This document shows, one piece after another, positions 1 through 8,493 of a DNA stretch of 64,000 bases. The DNA is taken from positions 62,001-126,000 of the forward strand of contig NZ_CAAJGM010000133.1 of the NCBI RefSeq assembly GCF_900996235.1, in the 5' to 3' direction. The DNA is from Paraburkholderia sp. BCC1885. GTDB lineage: Bacteria > Pseudomonadota > Gammaproteobacteria > Burkholderiales > Burkholderiaceae. Each line of letters opens with the position of its first letter. Within the stretch, counting starts at the first letter, position 1. The notes below the pieces were generated by a model. That model searched no databases. It saw only the letters and a list, made by a program, of their open reading frames with translations, and was not told the DNA's origin. The translations under genes were made by a program, and so were the position numbers.

Positions 1-35
1 TTTGCTGCCGCGGCATTCTGCCGTGCGGCGACGCT

Positions 36-476
36 TCAGGGATGCTCGCCCGTGATGTAGAACTCGAGCTGCTGAATCGTGAACTGCTGCTCGGCGATGA
101 TGTTCTTCACCAAGTCACCGATCGACACCATTCCCACCAGCCTGTCCTGATCGATCACCGGCAGATGGCGCATGCGCCGCTCGGTCATCAATGCCATGCA
201 TTCGTCCGTGGTCTGTTTCAGATGCACGAAGCGCACCGCCTTGCTCATGATGTCGCGCACTGGCGTCGCTCTCGACGCACGATCCATCAGCACGACCTTG
301 CGGGCATAGTCGCGCTCGGTGATGATGCCGGCGATGCTGTCGCCATCGGTCACGACCAGCGCGCCGATCTGCTTTTCCGCCATCAGTTTGATTGCGTCGT
401 AGACGGAATCGTCCGCCGCAATCGTGAAAACGCCGTGATCAGGCTTCGATTTGAGTAGTTGGGCAACGCTAGTCAT
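36..476 (-). CDS. tandem CBS-domain protein
   Basis: A 146-residue protein made almost entirely of two CBS domains (about residues 12-65 and 75-130), the pair that folds into a Bateman module binding adenine nucleotides or similar ligands. Visible hallmarks are GALVVTDGDSIAGIITERDYAR in the first repeat (a GIITERD strand-turn) and MRHLPVIDQDRLVGMVSIGD in the second. No catalytic or DNA-binding domain is attached, so it is one of the stand-alone CBS proteins common in beta-proteobacteria, probably a cytosolic energy or redox sensor. The reading frame stays open further upstream, but the ATG at 476 is preceded by GGAG at 7-nt spacing and gives the usual family length, so it was chosen. The partner and ligand cannot be told from sequence. 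Confidence 0.88.
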   Translation of the reverse strand: MTSVAQLLKSKPDHGVFTIAADDSVYDAIKLMAEKQIGALVVTDGDSIAGIITERDYARKVVLMDRASRATPVRDIMSKAVRFVHLKQTTDECMALMTERRMRHLPVIDQDRLVGMVSIGDLVKNIIAEQQFTIQQLEFYITGEHP

Positions 477-763
477 GGAGCGGCTCCGTATCGCAGTGCA
501 GCACGCCGGCACATGACGTGCATTCGTGATGGAAGGCGATTCCAGTATAGGCGGCGTGGCCTCATCAGGCACTCATGGGCAAATACCTGGTCACTCGTGG
601 CGAACTTTGTGCGATCGGCTCGCCCACTCGCCGTTGGTGCGCGAGCCGGTTGGAGCGGGGCGTGTGCACAGGCAAGTGTTCAAGGCCGTTTAGCGGTAAA
701 CTCCAGTTCCGTACTTTATCCCCGGTTGCTCACGGGTTCATGTCAGTGCCCTTGTCTAACGCC

Positions 764-1411
764 ATGTCCACGCCTCACACTCCGTCGGTCGAAGACGGTC
801 AATATAACGGCGAATGCGTCATTCTCGACGCGGTCGCCACGCTTCCCACCCGTTACGGCACTTTCACGTCTTACGTGTTTCGCGTCTGCGAAACCGGCGC
901 CGAGCATCTCGCGCTCGTGATGGGCGACGTCGCCAACAACGAACCGGTGCTGACCCGCCTGCATTCGGAATGCCTGACCGGCGACGTGCTCGGCTCATAC
1001 CGGTGCGATTGCGGCGAACAGCTCGACCTTGCGCTGCGCTACATCGCCGCCGAAGGCCGCGGCGTGCTGCTGTATCTGCGTGGTCACGAAGGCCGCGGCA
1101 TCGGTCTGTCGAACAAGATTCGCGCTTATGCACTGCAGGAGCAGGGGCGCGATACGGTCGAGGCCAATCTCGATCTCGGCTTACCCGATGATTCGCGCGA
1201 GTACGATTCGGCGGCGGGGATTCTGCGCACGCTGAAGGTCACTTCGGTGCGCTTGATGAGCAACAATCCAAAGAAGTTCGACACCTTGTCGCAGCACGGC
1301 ATTCCGGTGTGCGAACGGGTCGCGCTGGCGATTCCGATGCGCGAGGAAAACGAGCGTTATATCCGAACGAAGCAGGTCAAGTTCGGGCATTACTTCGACG
1401 AAAACGAGTAA
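764..1411 (+). CDS. ribA: GTP cyclohydrolase II
   Basis: GTP cyclohydrolase II opens the imidazole ring of GTP, releasing formate and pyrophosphate, to give 2,5-diamino-6-ribosylamino-4(3H)-pyrimidinone 5'-phosphate, the first step of riboflavin synthesis. The zinc-site cysteines are clear in [20 protein letters not shown] (Cys-x10-Cys-x-Cys), followed by the [10 protein letters not shown] loop typical of the family and MSNNPKKF near the C-terminus. The stand-alone length (215 residues) matches RibA rather than the RibB-RibA fusion. No strong Shine-Dalgarno precedes either candidate ATG. The ATG at 764 begins the conserved part; an in-frame ATG at 740 would add eight residues. No FMN riboswitch is recognisable in the short leader, and the gene stands alone. 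Confidence 0.95.
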   Translation: MSTPHTPSVEDGQYNGECVILDAVATLPTRYGTFTSYVFRVCETGAEHLALVMGDVANNEPVLTRLHSECLTGDVLGSYRCDCGEQLDLALRYIAAEGRGVLLYLRGHEGRGIGLSNKIRAYALQEQGRDTVEANLDLGLPDDSREYDSAAGILRTLKVTSVRLMSNNPKKFDTLSQHGIPVCERVALAIPMREENERYIRTKQVKFGHYFDENE

Positions 1412-1424
1412 TGCATAGACTGCG

Positions 1425-1456
1425 CCTCAGCCGGCCTGGAGTGTGAGCGGCTGAGG
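1425..1456. terminator. hairpin between ribA and the anti-sigma gene
   Basis: CCTCAGCCG at 1425-1433 pairs perfectly with CGGCTGAGG at 1448-1456 across a 14-nt loop, and partial pairing extends outward. It lies just after the ribA stop, between two convergent genes, as expected for a bidirectional terminator. It lacks a clear T-tract on either side, so intrinsic termination is likely but not certain. Confidence 0.5.
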
Positions 1457-1520
1457 GCGTCAGTTCAGCGGTATGGTCAGAGTGTGCGATTGCATGCGCA
1501 CGCTGACCAGCCTGCCGCGA

Positions 1521-2378
1521 TTACCCCCCCTTCGCCGCCGTCAACTGCGCATAAACGTCATGCGACAGTTGCAACAGAACCTTGCGGTCGATCCCACCCG
1601 AAACCGCATAGCCGTAATCTCCGTCCACCCAGTAGAACACGTTCACCGAGCCATCCTGATACAGCTTGAACGCGGTGGTGTTCGAATTCACGGTGCGATG
1701 TGAGATGCACAGCGTCACCCGTTCGTCGCCGGGTCCGCGATACATGAATTGCGCCACCGGGCCGTCCGCGCCGGGCAAGATTCGTCCGCCGCTCAGTTCG
1801 AAGCCGCTCTTGTCGAGCAGCGGCGCGTGAACGTCGGTGCCGAGCTTGTTCGACAGCCACCGCACGAAATCCTGATCGTGGTCCGTACCCTTGGTGGTAT
1901 CCGGCACTTGCACTGCAGGCATATACACCACGTGCGCGATTGCAGCCTGGCGGGCAAGCCCATCCGACGCATCCGCACTGACCGGGCGTGTATCCGCGGA
2001 AGTGCCGGCGCCCGGCATAGCCATGCCCATCCCCGCGCCCGGCACGCTCTTGCCCATCTGCGTGCCCACGCCAATGCCGACGCCCAGCACCAGCGCCGCC
2101 GCCATCCCCGCGAACTGCGGCCAGTTAGCCGCGTCCAGCCAGCGCCGCTTCGGTGCCTGCGCCTGCTGCTGCAGACGCTTCGGCACCGGCTCGCTCAGCA
2201 CGCGGTCGTAGCGGTCATGGAACATGTTGTTCAGCGAGAAATAGTCGCTGATCCGCGCAGCCAGTTCGGGATTCTGTTCGAGGGCGCGCTCCACCTGGGC
2301 GCGGCGTTCCTCGGACAGCGTGCCGTCCACATAAGCATGCAGTTCTTCTTCGCTGATCGGAGTGAGTTGTTCGTTCAT
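1521..2378 (-). CDS. membrane anti-sigma factor of the adjacent ECF sigma
   Basis: A 285-residue single-pass membrane protein. The N-terminal 60 residues (SEEELHAYVDGTLSEERR, then a helical region) resemble the cytoplasmic sigma-binding part of anti-sigma factors. One transmembrane helix lies at about residues 88-105, followed by a long periplasmic domain. No HxxxCxxC zinc motif is seen, so it is not a ZAS-type ChrR/RsrA protein. Its ATG overlaps the stop of the ECF sigma gene by four bases (ATGA), so the two are translationally coupled, which is the main evidence for pairing. The natural inference is that it holds the sigma factor inactive at the membrane until an envelope or oxidative signal is sensed. 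Confidence 0.8.
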   Translation of the reverse strand: MNEQLTPISEEELHAYVDGTLSEERRAQVERALEQNPELAARISDYFSLNNMFHDRYDRVLSEPVPKRLQQQAQAPKRRWLDAANWPQFAGMAAALVLGVGIGVGTQMGKSVPGAGMGMAMPGAGTSADTRPVSADASDGLARQAAIAHVVYMPAVQVPDTTKGTDHDQDFVRWLSNKLGTDVHAPLLDKSGFELSGGRILPGADGPVAQFMYRGPGDERVTLCISHRTVNSNTTAFKLYQDGSVNVFYWVDGDYGYAVSGGIDRKVLLQLSHDVYAQLTAAKGG

Positions 2379-2893
2379 CGCACCACCTGTAATTTCGCTC
2401 CGGGCTGGGTGCCCGCCATCAAAGCCCGTAGCCGTTCGCGCCCGCGCGACAGCCGCGACATCACCGTGCCGATGGGGATGTCCAGCGCCAGCGCCACGTC
2501 GGCGTAGCTCATTTCTTCCAGCCCGACCAGCAGCACGACTTCGCGTTGCTCGGTGGGCAGACGTTGCAGTGCGTAATCGAGATCGCGCATTTCCAGCGAG
2601 CGCGTCTGGTCCGACGCCACCGCGAATTCGCTTTCGGCGATGCTGTCGTCGTCCACCGACACATGCACCGCCCGCATCGACGCCTTACGCGCCTGATTCG
2701 CGAACACGTTGTGCATGATCGTAAACAGCCACGCGCGCAGGTCGGTGCCGGCCTGGAATAGCGCCGTGCGTCCCAGGGCGCGTTCGAGCGTGTCCTGCAC
2801 CAGGTCGTCGGCGAGGTCCCGGTTGTTGATCAGCGCTCTTGCGTAGCGCCGCAACCTTGGGACGTGCTCCATCAATTCGTCACGGATATCCAT
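2375..2893 (-). CDS. ECF-family RNA polymerase sigma factor
   Basis: A 172-residue ECF sigma factor with only regions 2 and 4. Region 2 (about residues 10-75) includes DLVQDTLERAL and the promoter-melting stretch LRAWLFTIMHNVFANQARK. Region 4 (about 110-160) carries LPTEQREVVLLVGLEEMSY and the helix-turn-helix IPIGTVMSRLSRGRERLR. It is co-transcribed with the anti-sigma gene that overlaps its 3' end. The bipartite motif at 3043-3070 upstream is shared with the promoters of the second anti-sigma and the catalase operon, so it probably activates its own gene and those neighbours. Start: ATG at 2893 preceded by a TAAGGG-like site. Confidence 0.93.
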   Translation of the reverse strand: MDIRDELMEHVPRLRRYARALINNRDLADDLVQDTLERALGRTALFQAGTDLRAWLFTIMHNVFANQARKASMRAVHVSVDDDSIAESEFAVASDQTRSLEMRDLDYALQRLPTEQREVVLLVGLEEMSYADVALALDIPIGTVMSRLSRGRERLRALMAGTQPGAKLQVVR

Positions 2894-3042
2894 TGCCCTT
2901 ACCAGTGTGTGCCTCCAGGCCAGCCGCTGCGCGCGGCGGGCTTCCCCGTTGGGGCAGCAGAACCGCCGGTGGTCCGGGGGTTCTACTGGGAGAGGTGCTG
3001 CATCGCGTGCCTGGAGCGGCTGCGCGGCGGCGGTTCATTCAT

Positions 3043-3070
3043 GCGAACACGCCTGTGCGCATTTTATTCC
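3043..3070 (-). promoter_or_regulatory. ECF-type promoter of the sigma gene (copy A)
   Basis: On the minus strand GGAATAAA (3063-3070) is followed after 12 nt by GTGTTCGC (3043-3050). The same two blocks recur upstream of the second anti-sigma gene and of the catalase gene. Blocks and spacing look like the -35 and -10 elements of an ECF sigma. The predicted leader to the ATG at 2893 is long, roughly 140 nt. Confidence 0.6.
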
Positions 3071-3127
3071 CGCCCTTAAACATCGAAGGAAATAAGTTTG
3101 CAGTTTGGCCCTGGCACTCGACGCGGC

Positions 3128-3994
3128 CTAACGCATGGTCATGAAGTCGGCGGCCCGCATCAGGCCATGCGCGTCAGCCGCGCCGGCCAGCACGTAACGC
3201 TGGTGGTACGCGCTCCAGGTGAGGAGCCGCAGCGTCCCCACGCGCTGCGCGCTCCATTGGGGCTGGGCGCTCATCGGCCGCGAACGCGCTGTTAGCAGGA
3301 CCACCGGCTGGTCATAAGCGTTCAGGTAGATATATTCGGCGGCGCGGGCCACCGGGCCGAGTTTCAGGGTCCGCTGCCCGACGAGGCGCATGCCGACCGG
3401 CGCAAGATTGGGCGCGCCGCTGCTTGCCAGGAGCGAGGCGGGCGTCGATTCCGGCGCCGCTGCCGTACCCGAGGCCGCAGCGGTTGGTGCGGCGGCGGCC
3501 GCTGGCGCCGCGCTGCCGCCATGGGACGACCCGGCCGCAGCGCCTGGATGGTCGGCAAAAGCCCGCGCCAGCGCCATCACCGCGGCGTTGTTCAAGGCTT
3601 CGTCAGACACTTGCGACGCGGTCATCCAGCCGCTCGCCGCCAGCCCGGCCAGCACCACGGCGAGAACCAGAGCCAGCAAGGCGCGCAACGGATGCCGCCG
3701 AAGCCCCCGAACACGCCGGTTGAACCAGCCGCCGGACCCACCATGAGCACGCGCCTTGCCGGACGCGAGCGTGGGCAACGGTTCGTCGGTCGGCAGAAAG
3801 GTGTCCTGAATCTGCTGATTCAGCTTGCCGTAGAAGGCCACGCGCCGCGCCTCGCCCGGCCGTTTGCCGAGGTACTGACGCAGATGGGCGGCGCGTTCGG
3901 GCGCGAGAAAGCCGTCCGCATAGGCCTGGATATCGGTTTCGGAAAGCGCGGTTTCGGAAAGCGGCGGATCGCGCCGCGGGTCGGTCGGGTTCAT
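3128..3994 (-). CDS. second anti-sigma-like membrane protein
   Basis: A 288-residue protein laid out like the neighbouring anti-sigma factor. An N-terminal segment (LSETDIQAYADGFLAPERAAHL) resembles the AYVDG motif of the first anti-sigma. A transmembrane helix spans about residues 104-123, followed by an Ala/Pro/Ser-rich periplasmic linker (about 150-200) and a C-terminal domain. Its 3' end lies 234 bp upstream of the sigma gene in the same direction. It has its own copy of the shared ECF-type promoter motif 33 nt before its ATG, so it is probably made under the same sigma. Anti-sigma is the best family call but rests on architecture and context; it could instead be a periplasmic partner of the catalase/cytochrome system. 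Confidence 0.65.
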   Translation of the reverse strand: MNPTDPRRDPPLSETALSETDIQAYADGFLAPERAAHLRQYLGKRPGEARRVAFYGKLNQQIQDTFLPTDEPLPTLASGKARAHGGSGGWFNRRVRGLRRHPLRALLALVLAVVLAGLAASGWMTASQVSDEALNNAAVMALARAFADHPGAAAGSSHGGSAAPAAAAAPTAAASGTAAAPESTPASLLASSGAPNLAPVGMRLVGQRTLKLGPVARAAEYIYLNAYDQPVVLLTARSRPMSAQPQWSAQRVGTLRLLTWSAYHQRYVLAGAADAHGLMRAADFMTMR

Positions 3995-4026
3995 GGTGGT
4001 CTTGCCAAAAGATTGCCTGTTGACCG

Positions 4027-4055
4027 GCTAACACGATCCTGTAGCCGTTTATTCC
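4027..4055 (-). promoter_or_regulatory. ECF-type promoter of the second anti-sigma gene (copy C)
   Basis: Minus-strand GGAATAAA (4048-4055), 13 nt, then GTGTTAGC (4027-4034), ending about 33 nt before the ATG at 3994. It matches copies A and B in both blocks, with one extra base of spacing. Confidence 0.55.
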
Positions 4056-4107
4056 ATGCATATATCCACGCATATACGACGCAAACCGCGTGCCGTGGCG
4101 GATTGCG

Positions 4108-4135
4108 GGAATAAACCTTCTGTCCCTGTGTTTGC
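4108..4135 (+). promoter_or_regulatory. ECF-type promoter of the catalase-cytochrome b561 operon (copy B)
   Basis: Plus-strand GGAATAAA (4108-4115), 12 nt, then GTGTTTGC (4128-4135). The blocks and spacing match copy A, and the site lies about 40 nt before the GTG start of the catalase-like gene. Divergent copies B and C share the same 180-bp intergenic region. Confidence 0.6.
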
Positions 4136-4173
4136 GGGGAGGTAGATCGTCTAAAAATGCCCAAGGAGTCTTC

Positions 4174-5262
4174 GTGAACAGGTCCCCCTATCGCGCCTCG
4201 CAGCGCATCTGTGTGCCGTGCCGTCTTGCCGCCATCGGCGTGGTGGTCGCGGCCATGGCAGGCGGTTTCGCCTACGTGGCCGGCTGGCTCACACCGCAGC
4301 GGCTAACCACTCATCGCATCATCGACGCCTTCGAAGCGAATAGCGGCCCGCATGCGGGCTTTCGTCGCAATCATGCGAAAGGCGTATGCGTAGCCGGCTA
4401 TTTCGATAGTAACGGCAACGGTGCGGCGCTTTCCAGTGCCGCTGTTTTTGCAAAAGGGCAAACCCCGGTCATCGGCCGCTTTGCGATTCCGGGCGGCAAC
4501 CCGGGAGCGCCCGATACCAGCGTGCCGATCCGCAGCCTCGCCCTGATGTTCACGCAGCACGACGGCGAGCAATGGCGCACCGGCATGAATTCGGTGCCGG
4601 TGTTTGCCGTTCGGACACCTGAACAGTTCTATCAGCAACTGGTTGCCAGCAAACCCGATCCGGCGACGGCCAAGCCGGACCCGGCCGTGCTGAAGGCGTT
4701 TTACGCCGCCAATCCGGAGACGCAGCCGTTTCAGGCATGGGTGAAGGGCCACCCGCCGTCGTCCAGTTTTGCCAACGGCTCGTACTACAGCGTCAACGCG
4801 TTCAATTTCGTCGGCGCTGACGGCAACACGCACGCCGTGCGCTGGGCGATGGTTCCGGAAACACTGTACACGCCGATTACCGATGCGCAAAATGCCGAGA
4901 AGAGTTTTCTGGCGGCGGATCTCGAACAGCGTCTGCAAAGCGGTCCATTACGCTGGCATCTGATGGTGACGGTAGCCGCACCCGGCGACCCGGTCGACGA
5001 CGCCACCCAGGCCTGGCCGGAGGGGCGCCAGCAGATCGATGCCGGCACGCTCGTGATCGATCACGAAACCTCGCAGGAAGACGGTCCGTGCCGCGACGTC
5101 AACTTCGATCCGACGGTCCTGCCTGCGGGCATCAAGACCTCGAACGATCCGCTGCTCGCCGCGCGTTCGGCGGCCTATGCGGTGTCCTATAACCGGCGCA
5201 CTCGCGAAGAAGCGCTTAATCCCAACCTGCATCACCCGCAGCAAAACGGAGACCGGTCATGA
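4174..5262 (+). CDS. SrpA-type catalase-related heme protein
   Basis: A 362-residue protein of the small catalase-related (SrpA-like) family, far shorter than true catalases (about 480 residues or more). An N-terminal membrane anchor or uncleaved signal (about residues 18-40) would place the heme domain in the periplasm. Visible catalase features are the His-containing NHAKGVCVAGYF near the distal site, RSLALMF, and near the C-terminus an R-x3-Y arrangement (RSAAYAVSYNRR) matching the proximal heme tyrosine. The GTG at 4174 was chosen because AAGGAG sits five bases before it; an ATG at 4090 lies before the promoter motif. Its stop overlaps the cytochrome b561 start (ATGA). It probably consumes peroxide or carries out a peroxidase-type reaction using electrons from the cytochrome. 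Confidence 0.88.
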   Translation: MNRSPYRASQRICVPCRLAAIGVVVAAMAGGFAYVAGWLTPQRLTTHRIIDAFEANSGPHAGFRRNHAKGVCVAGYFDSNGNGAALSSAAVFAKGQTPVIGRFAIPGGNPGAPDTSVPIRSLALMFTQHDGEQWRTGMNSVPVFAVRTPEQFYQQLVASKPDPATAKPDPAVLKAFYAANPETQPFQAWVKGHPPSSSFANGSYYSVNAFNFVGADGNTHAVRWAMVPETLYTPITDAQNAEKSFLAADLEQRLQSGPLRWHLMVTVAAPGDPVDDATQAWPEGRQQIDAGTLVIDHETSQEDGPCRDVNFDPTVLPAGIKTSNDPLLAARSAAYAVSYNRRTREEALNPNLHHPQQNGDRS

Positions 5263-5804
5263 TGCCGACGCATTCCCAATTCAGCCCGCTACAAAGACTG
5301 CTGCACTGGACGATGGCGCTCGCGATTCTCGCGATGCTATTCGTCGGCATCGGCATGGTTGCGACCGTCTCGCACGCTCACAACACGCTGATTGCGCTGC
5401 ATAGGCCGCTCGGTATCGCGATCCTGTTGCTGGTGCTGCTGCGCATCGCCGTGCGGCTTCGACGCGGCACTCCGCCGCTGCCGGACGATATGCCCGCGCT
5501 GCAACGCGTCGTCGCCAGGCTTTCGCATCTGGTGCTGTATGCGTTGATGCTGGCGATGCCGCTGGTCGGCTGGGCCATGCTCTCGGCGGCGGGTTATCCG
5601 GTGACGATGTTCGGCGCCATTCATCTGCCGCCGATCGTGCCGCACGACATTGCGCTGTACGCGTCGCTGCGGGCGTTGCATACGTATCTGGCGTTGGCGC
5701 TGTTTCTGGCCGTTTTGGGCCATCTCGCCGCGGCGCTGTTTCATGGACTGATTCGCCGCGACGGGGTGTTTTCGAGCATGGCGGGTGGCGGAGGGCGCGT
5801 GTAA
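5259..5804 (+). CDS. cytochrome b561
   Basis: A 181-residue integral membrane di-heme cytochrome b561 with four transmembrane helices. Candidate heme-ligand histidines are in QRLLHWTMALAI (helix 1), LIALHRPLGIAI (helix 2), and RALHTYLALALFLAVLGHL (helix 4). It would move electrons from the quinol pool to a periplasmic partner. It overlaps the catalase-like gene by four bases, so the two are translationally coupled and the obvious partner is that heme protein. Both sit behind the shared ECF-type promoter, suggesting an inducible membrane-linked peroxide defence unit. Confidence 0.92.
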   Translation: MMPTHSQFSPLQRLLHWTMALAILAMLFVGIGMVATVSHAHNTLIALHRPLGIAILLLVLLRIAVRLRRGTPPLPDDMPALQRVVARLSHLVLYALMLAMPLVGWAMLSAAGYPVTMFGAIHLPPIVPHDIALYASLRALHTYLALALFLAVLGHLAAALFHGLIRRDGVFSSMAGGGGRV

Positions 5805-5814
5805 AAAAGCACCT

Positions 5815-8295
5815 TCAGCTTTTCACCCGCTCCGAGCGCGGATCATAAGGCGCTTTCAGATGGACCGTGGCCGGCAGCAGATCGCCGGCCACGTCGATTT
5901 CATAACGGCCGCTCGTCAGATACGCCGTATCCGCTGCACCGTCCGGATTGTTGACGTAGCCCATCGCCACCGGACAGCCGAACGTGTGTCCAAAGGCCGC
6001 CGAACTGACGAAGCCCACCGGCTTGCCGTCGCGCAGGATTGCTTCGCCGCCCCACAGCATGCGATCGGCGGCGCCATCGGCAGTCAACACGACCATGCGA
6101 CGGCGCAACGGCTCGGCACGCAGTTTCAGCAAGGCCTCGCGGCCGCGGAACGCAATCTCCTCGTCCAGCTTGCAGGCGAACGCCAGACCCGCTTCGAACG
6201 GGTTCGAGTCCGGCGTGAGTTCGCGGCCCCATGCGCGGTAGCCTTTCTCGATCCGCAGCGAATCGATTGCATAGTAACCGGCGTTCAGGAGACCAAAGCG
6301 CTTTCCGGCGGCATGCAAAGTCTCGTAGACGCCCGCCGCAAATTCGACCGGTACGTACAGTTCCCAGCCCAGCTCGCCGACATAAGTCAACCGCGTAGCC
6401 CGTACCGTGGCATAGCCGATGTCCACCTCGCGGCTCTGGCCGAACGCAAAGGCAGCGTTGCTCCAGTCGGCCTTCGAGACCGCTTGCAGCAGATCGCGCG
6501 AACGCGGACCCATCACCGCCAGCACGGCGTACTGGCCGGTGACATCGACCAGCGTGCAATGCCGGTCGTGCGGAATGGATTTTTCGAGGTAATCGAAATC
6601 GCGCGTGGTTTGCGCCGAGCCGGTGACGAGCAGGTATTGATCCTCGGCGAGGCGCGTCAGCGTGAAATCGGACTCGTAGGTGCCGCGCTCGTTGAGCATG
6701 CCGGTGTAGACGGTGGTGCCGGGCGGCACCGCGACATCGTTGGCGACGATGCCTTGCAGCACACTTTCGGCGTCGCGGCCTTTGACGAGGAATTTCGAAA
6801 ACGACGTCATGTCGAACAGCGCCACGCCTTCACGGCATGCCCGATGCTCCGCGCCGCTCCACGGCAGCCAGTTCTGCTGGCCGAACGCGTATTCGATGTT
6901 CGCCTGGGCGGGGCTCGGCGCGAAGAAATTCGGCCGCTCCCAGCCCATTTTGCTACCGAAGCAGGCACCTGCATCGCGCAGCATCGGATAGAGCGGCGAA
7001 CGACGGAACGGACGCGCGCTGTCGAGTTCGCGGTTCGGCCATGGCATCGCATAGTGCAGGCCGAGGGTTTCCTTGACGCGATCATGCAGCCAGCTGTCGT
7101 TGCCGTTAAAGCGCGCGAAGCGGCGGATGTCCACCGGCCACAGATCCATGGTCGGCGTACCCGCGACGATCCATTCCGCGAGCGCCATGCCGGCGCCGCC
7201 CGCCGAAGCGATCCCCATCGAATTGAAACCCGCGCCGACGAAGAAGCGGCGCAACTCCGGCGCTTCGCCGAGGATGAAATTGTTGTCCGGCGTGAACGAC
7301 TCGGGGCCGTTGTAGAACTGCCGGATCTGCGCGGTTTCGAGCGCGGGCACGCGCTGCAAGGCGTTTTCCATCAGGACTTCGAACTGATCCCAGTCGTCGG
7401 GCAGCAACTGGAATTCGAAATTCTCGGGGATGCCGTTCATGCCCCAAGGCTTGGCGTTCGGTTCGAAGCCGCCCATCACGAGACCGCCCACTTCTTCCTT
7501 GAAGTAGATGAAACCATCGGGATCGCGCATCACCGGCAGATCGGGATGCACGCCGGCGATTCGCTCGGTGACGATGTAGTAATGCTCCGCCGAATGCAGC
7601 GGCACGGTGACGTCGCACAGACGCCCCACGGCTTTCGCCCACTGTCCCGCGCAGTTCACGACGACCTCCGCGCTCAGCGTGCCTTCGGCGCCGTCCTTGT
7701 TGCGCCACGCGAGCCCGCTCACTTCGCGGCCGCCCGCCGCCGGCTGGGTGTGAATGGCCGTGACCCGCGTGTTCTCGACGATTCGCGCGCCGCGTGTGCG
7801 GGCGCCGCGGGCGAGGGCCTGGGTGAGATCGGTGGGGTTGGCCTTGCCGTCGCCTGGCAGCCACACGGCGCCGAGCAGGTCGTCGGTGCGCATGACCGGC
7901 CAGAGCTCGCCGGCTTCCTGCGGGCTGATGACGTCGCAGGTTACGCCGTAGGCCCGCGCGACGGCGGCGGTGCGCTTGAGCTGCGTCATCCGCTCCGCCG
8001 TGCGCGCCACCGAGAGCGAGCCGCATTGCTTCCAGCCGGTGGCGAGGCCGGTGTTCGCTTCCAGCTCGGCATACAACGCGGTGGAGTAGCGGATCAGTTT
8101 GGTCATGCTTTCCTGGGCGCGCAATTGCCCCACCAGACCTGCCGCGTGCCAGGTGGTGCCGCAGGACAGTTGCCCCTGTTCGAGCAGGACGACGTCAGTC
8201 CAGCCCAGCTTCGTCAGGTGATACGCCACCGAGCAGCCGATGATGCCGCCGCCGATGATGACCACGCGGGCGTGTTGAGGAATTGCGGTAGACAT
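5815..8295 (-). CDS. dimethylglycine/sarcosine dehydrogenase-like flavoprotein with GcvT domains
   Basis: An 826-residue flavoenzyme with the two-part architecture of dimethylglycine and sarcosine dehydrogenases. An N-terminal FAD-dependent DAO domain begins with VVIIGGGIIGCSVAYHL and covers about residues 10-370. A linker domain follows, then a GcvT-like aminomethyltransferase domain (about 430-700) and GcvT C-terminal barrel (about 720-820). Such enzymes oxidatively remove N-methyl groups and pass the one-carbon unit to tetrahydrofolate in the second half. The exact substrate (dimethylglycine, sarcosine or a related N-methyl amine) cannot be fixed from sequence. The ATG at 8295 begins just before the FAD fold; an in-frame ATG at 8361 is possible. 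It is divergent from a DeoR regulator, the likely controller. Confidence 0.9.
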   Translation of the reverse strand: MSTAIPQHARVVIIGGGIIGCSVAYHLTKLGWTDVVLLEQGQLSCGTTWHAAGLVGQLRAQESMTKLIRYSTALYAELEANTGLATGWKQCGSLSVARTAERMTQLKRTAAVARAYGVTCDVISPQEAGELWPVMRTDDLLGAVWLPGDGKANPTDLTQALARGARTRGARIVENTRVTAIHTQPAAGGREVSGLAWRNKDGAEGTLSAEVVVNCAGQWAKAVGRLCDVTVPLHSAEHYYIVTERIAGVHPDLPVMRDPDGFIYFKEEVGGLVMGGFEPNAKPWGMNGIPENFEFQLLPDDWDQFEVLMENALQRVPALETAQIRQFYNGPESFTPDNNFILGEAPELRRFFVGAGFNSMGIASAGGAGMALAEWIVAGTPTMDLWPVDIRRFARFNGNDSWLHDRVKETLGLHYAMPWPNRELDSARPFRRSPLYPMLRDAGACFGSKMGWERPNFFAPSPAQANIEYAFGQQNWLPWSGAEHRACREGVALFDMTSFSKFLVKGRDAESVLQGIVANDVAVPPGTTVYTGMLNERGTYESDFTLTRLAEDQYLLVTGSAQTTRDFDYLEKSIPHDRHCTLVDVTGQYAVLAVMGPRSRDLLQAVSKADWSNAAFAFGQSREVDIGYATVRATRLTYVGELGWELYVPVEFAAGVYETLHAAGKRFGLLNAGYYAIDSLRIEKGYRAWGRELTPDSNPFEAGLAFACKLDEEIAFRGREALLKLRAEPLRRRMVVLTADGAADRMLWGGEAILRDGKPVGFVSSAAFGHTFGCPVAMGYVNNPDGAADTAYLTSGRYEIDVAGDLLPATVHLKAPYDPRSERVKS

Positions 8296-8330
8296 GGAAT
8301 GGGGTGCGTCCAACGAGAAATGTTGATATA

Positions 8331-8493
8331 TGTGGAAATTATTGGAGATAGATTGCAGCAAAAAACCGCGGAATGCAACGCCGTCACGGAAAATTCATGC
8401 CATGTGGCGGCATATGAGTTGAATTCCGAAGGAAAAATAAGGTGAAAACTCCGCCGACCCTCTTGCGTTGCTTTGCGTGGAAATGTGTGGAAA
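8331..8493. repeat. TGTGGAAA repeats in the divergent dehydrogenase-deoR region
   Basis: The octamer TGTGGAAA occurs at 8331-8338 and 8486-8493, with a one-base variant CGTGGAAA at 8476-8483, the last two spaced 10 bp apart. One helical turn between direct repeats near a divergent regulator is typical of operator half-sites, so these are candidate DeoR-family binding sites. This is inferred from position and repetition only. Confidence 0.35.

Noticed and set aside
640..763. FMN riboswitch before ribA
   Set aside because: None of the conserved RFN-element blocks are present in the short leader.
459..920. Open frame overlapping ribA and other long arginine-rich frames on the opposite strand of most genes
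   Set aside because: Their composition (Arg/Ala/Pro-rich, no domains) is the usual shadow of GC-rich genes.
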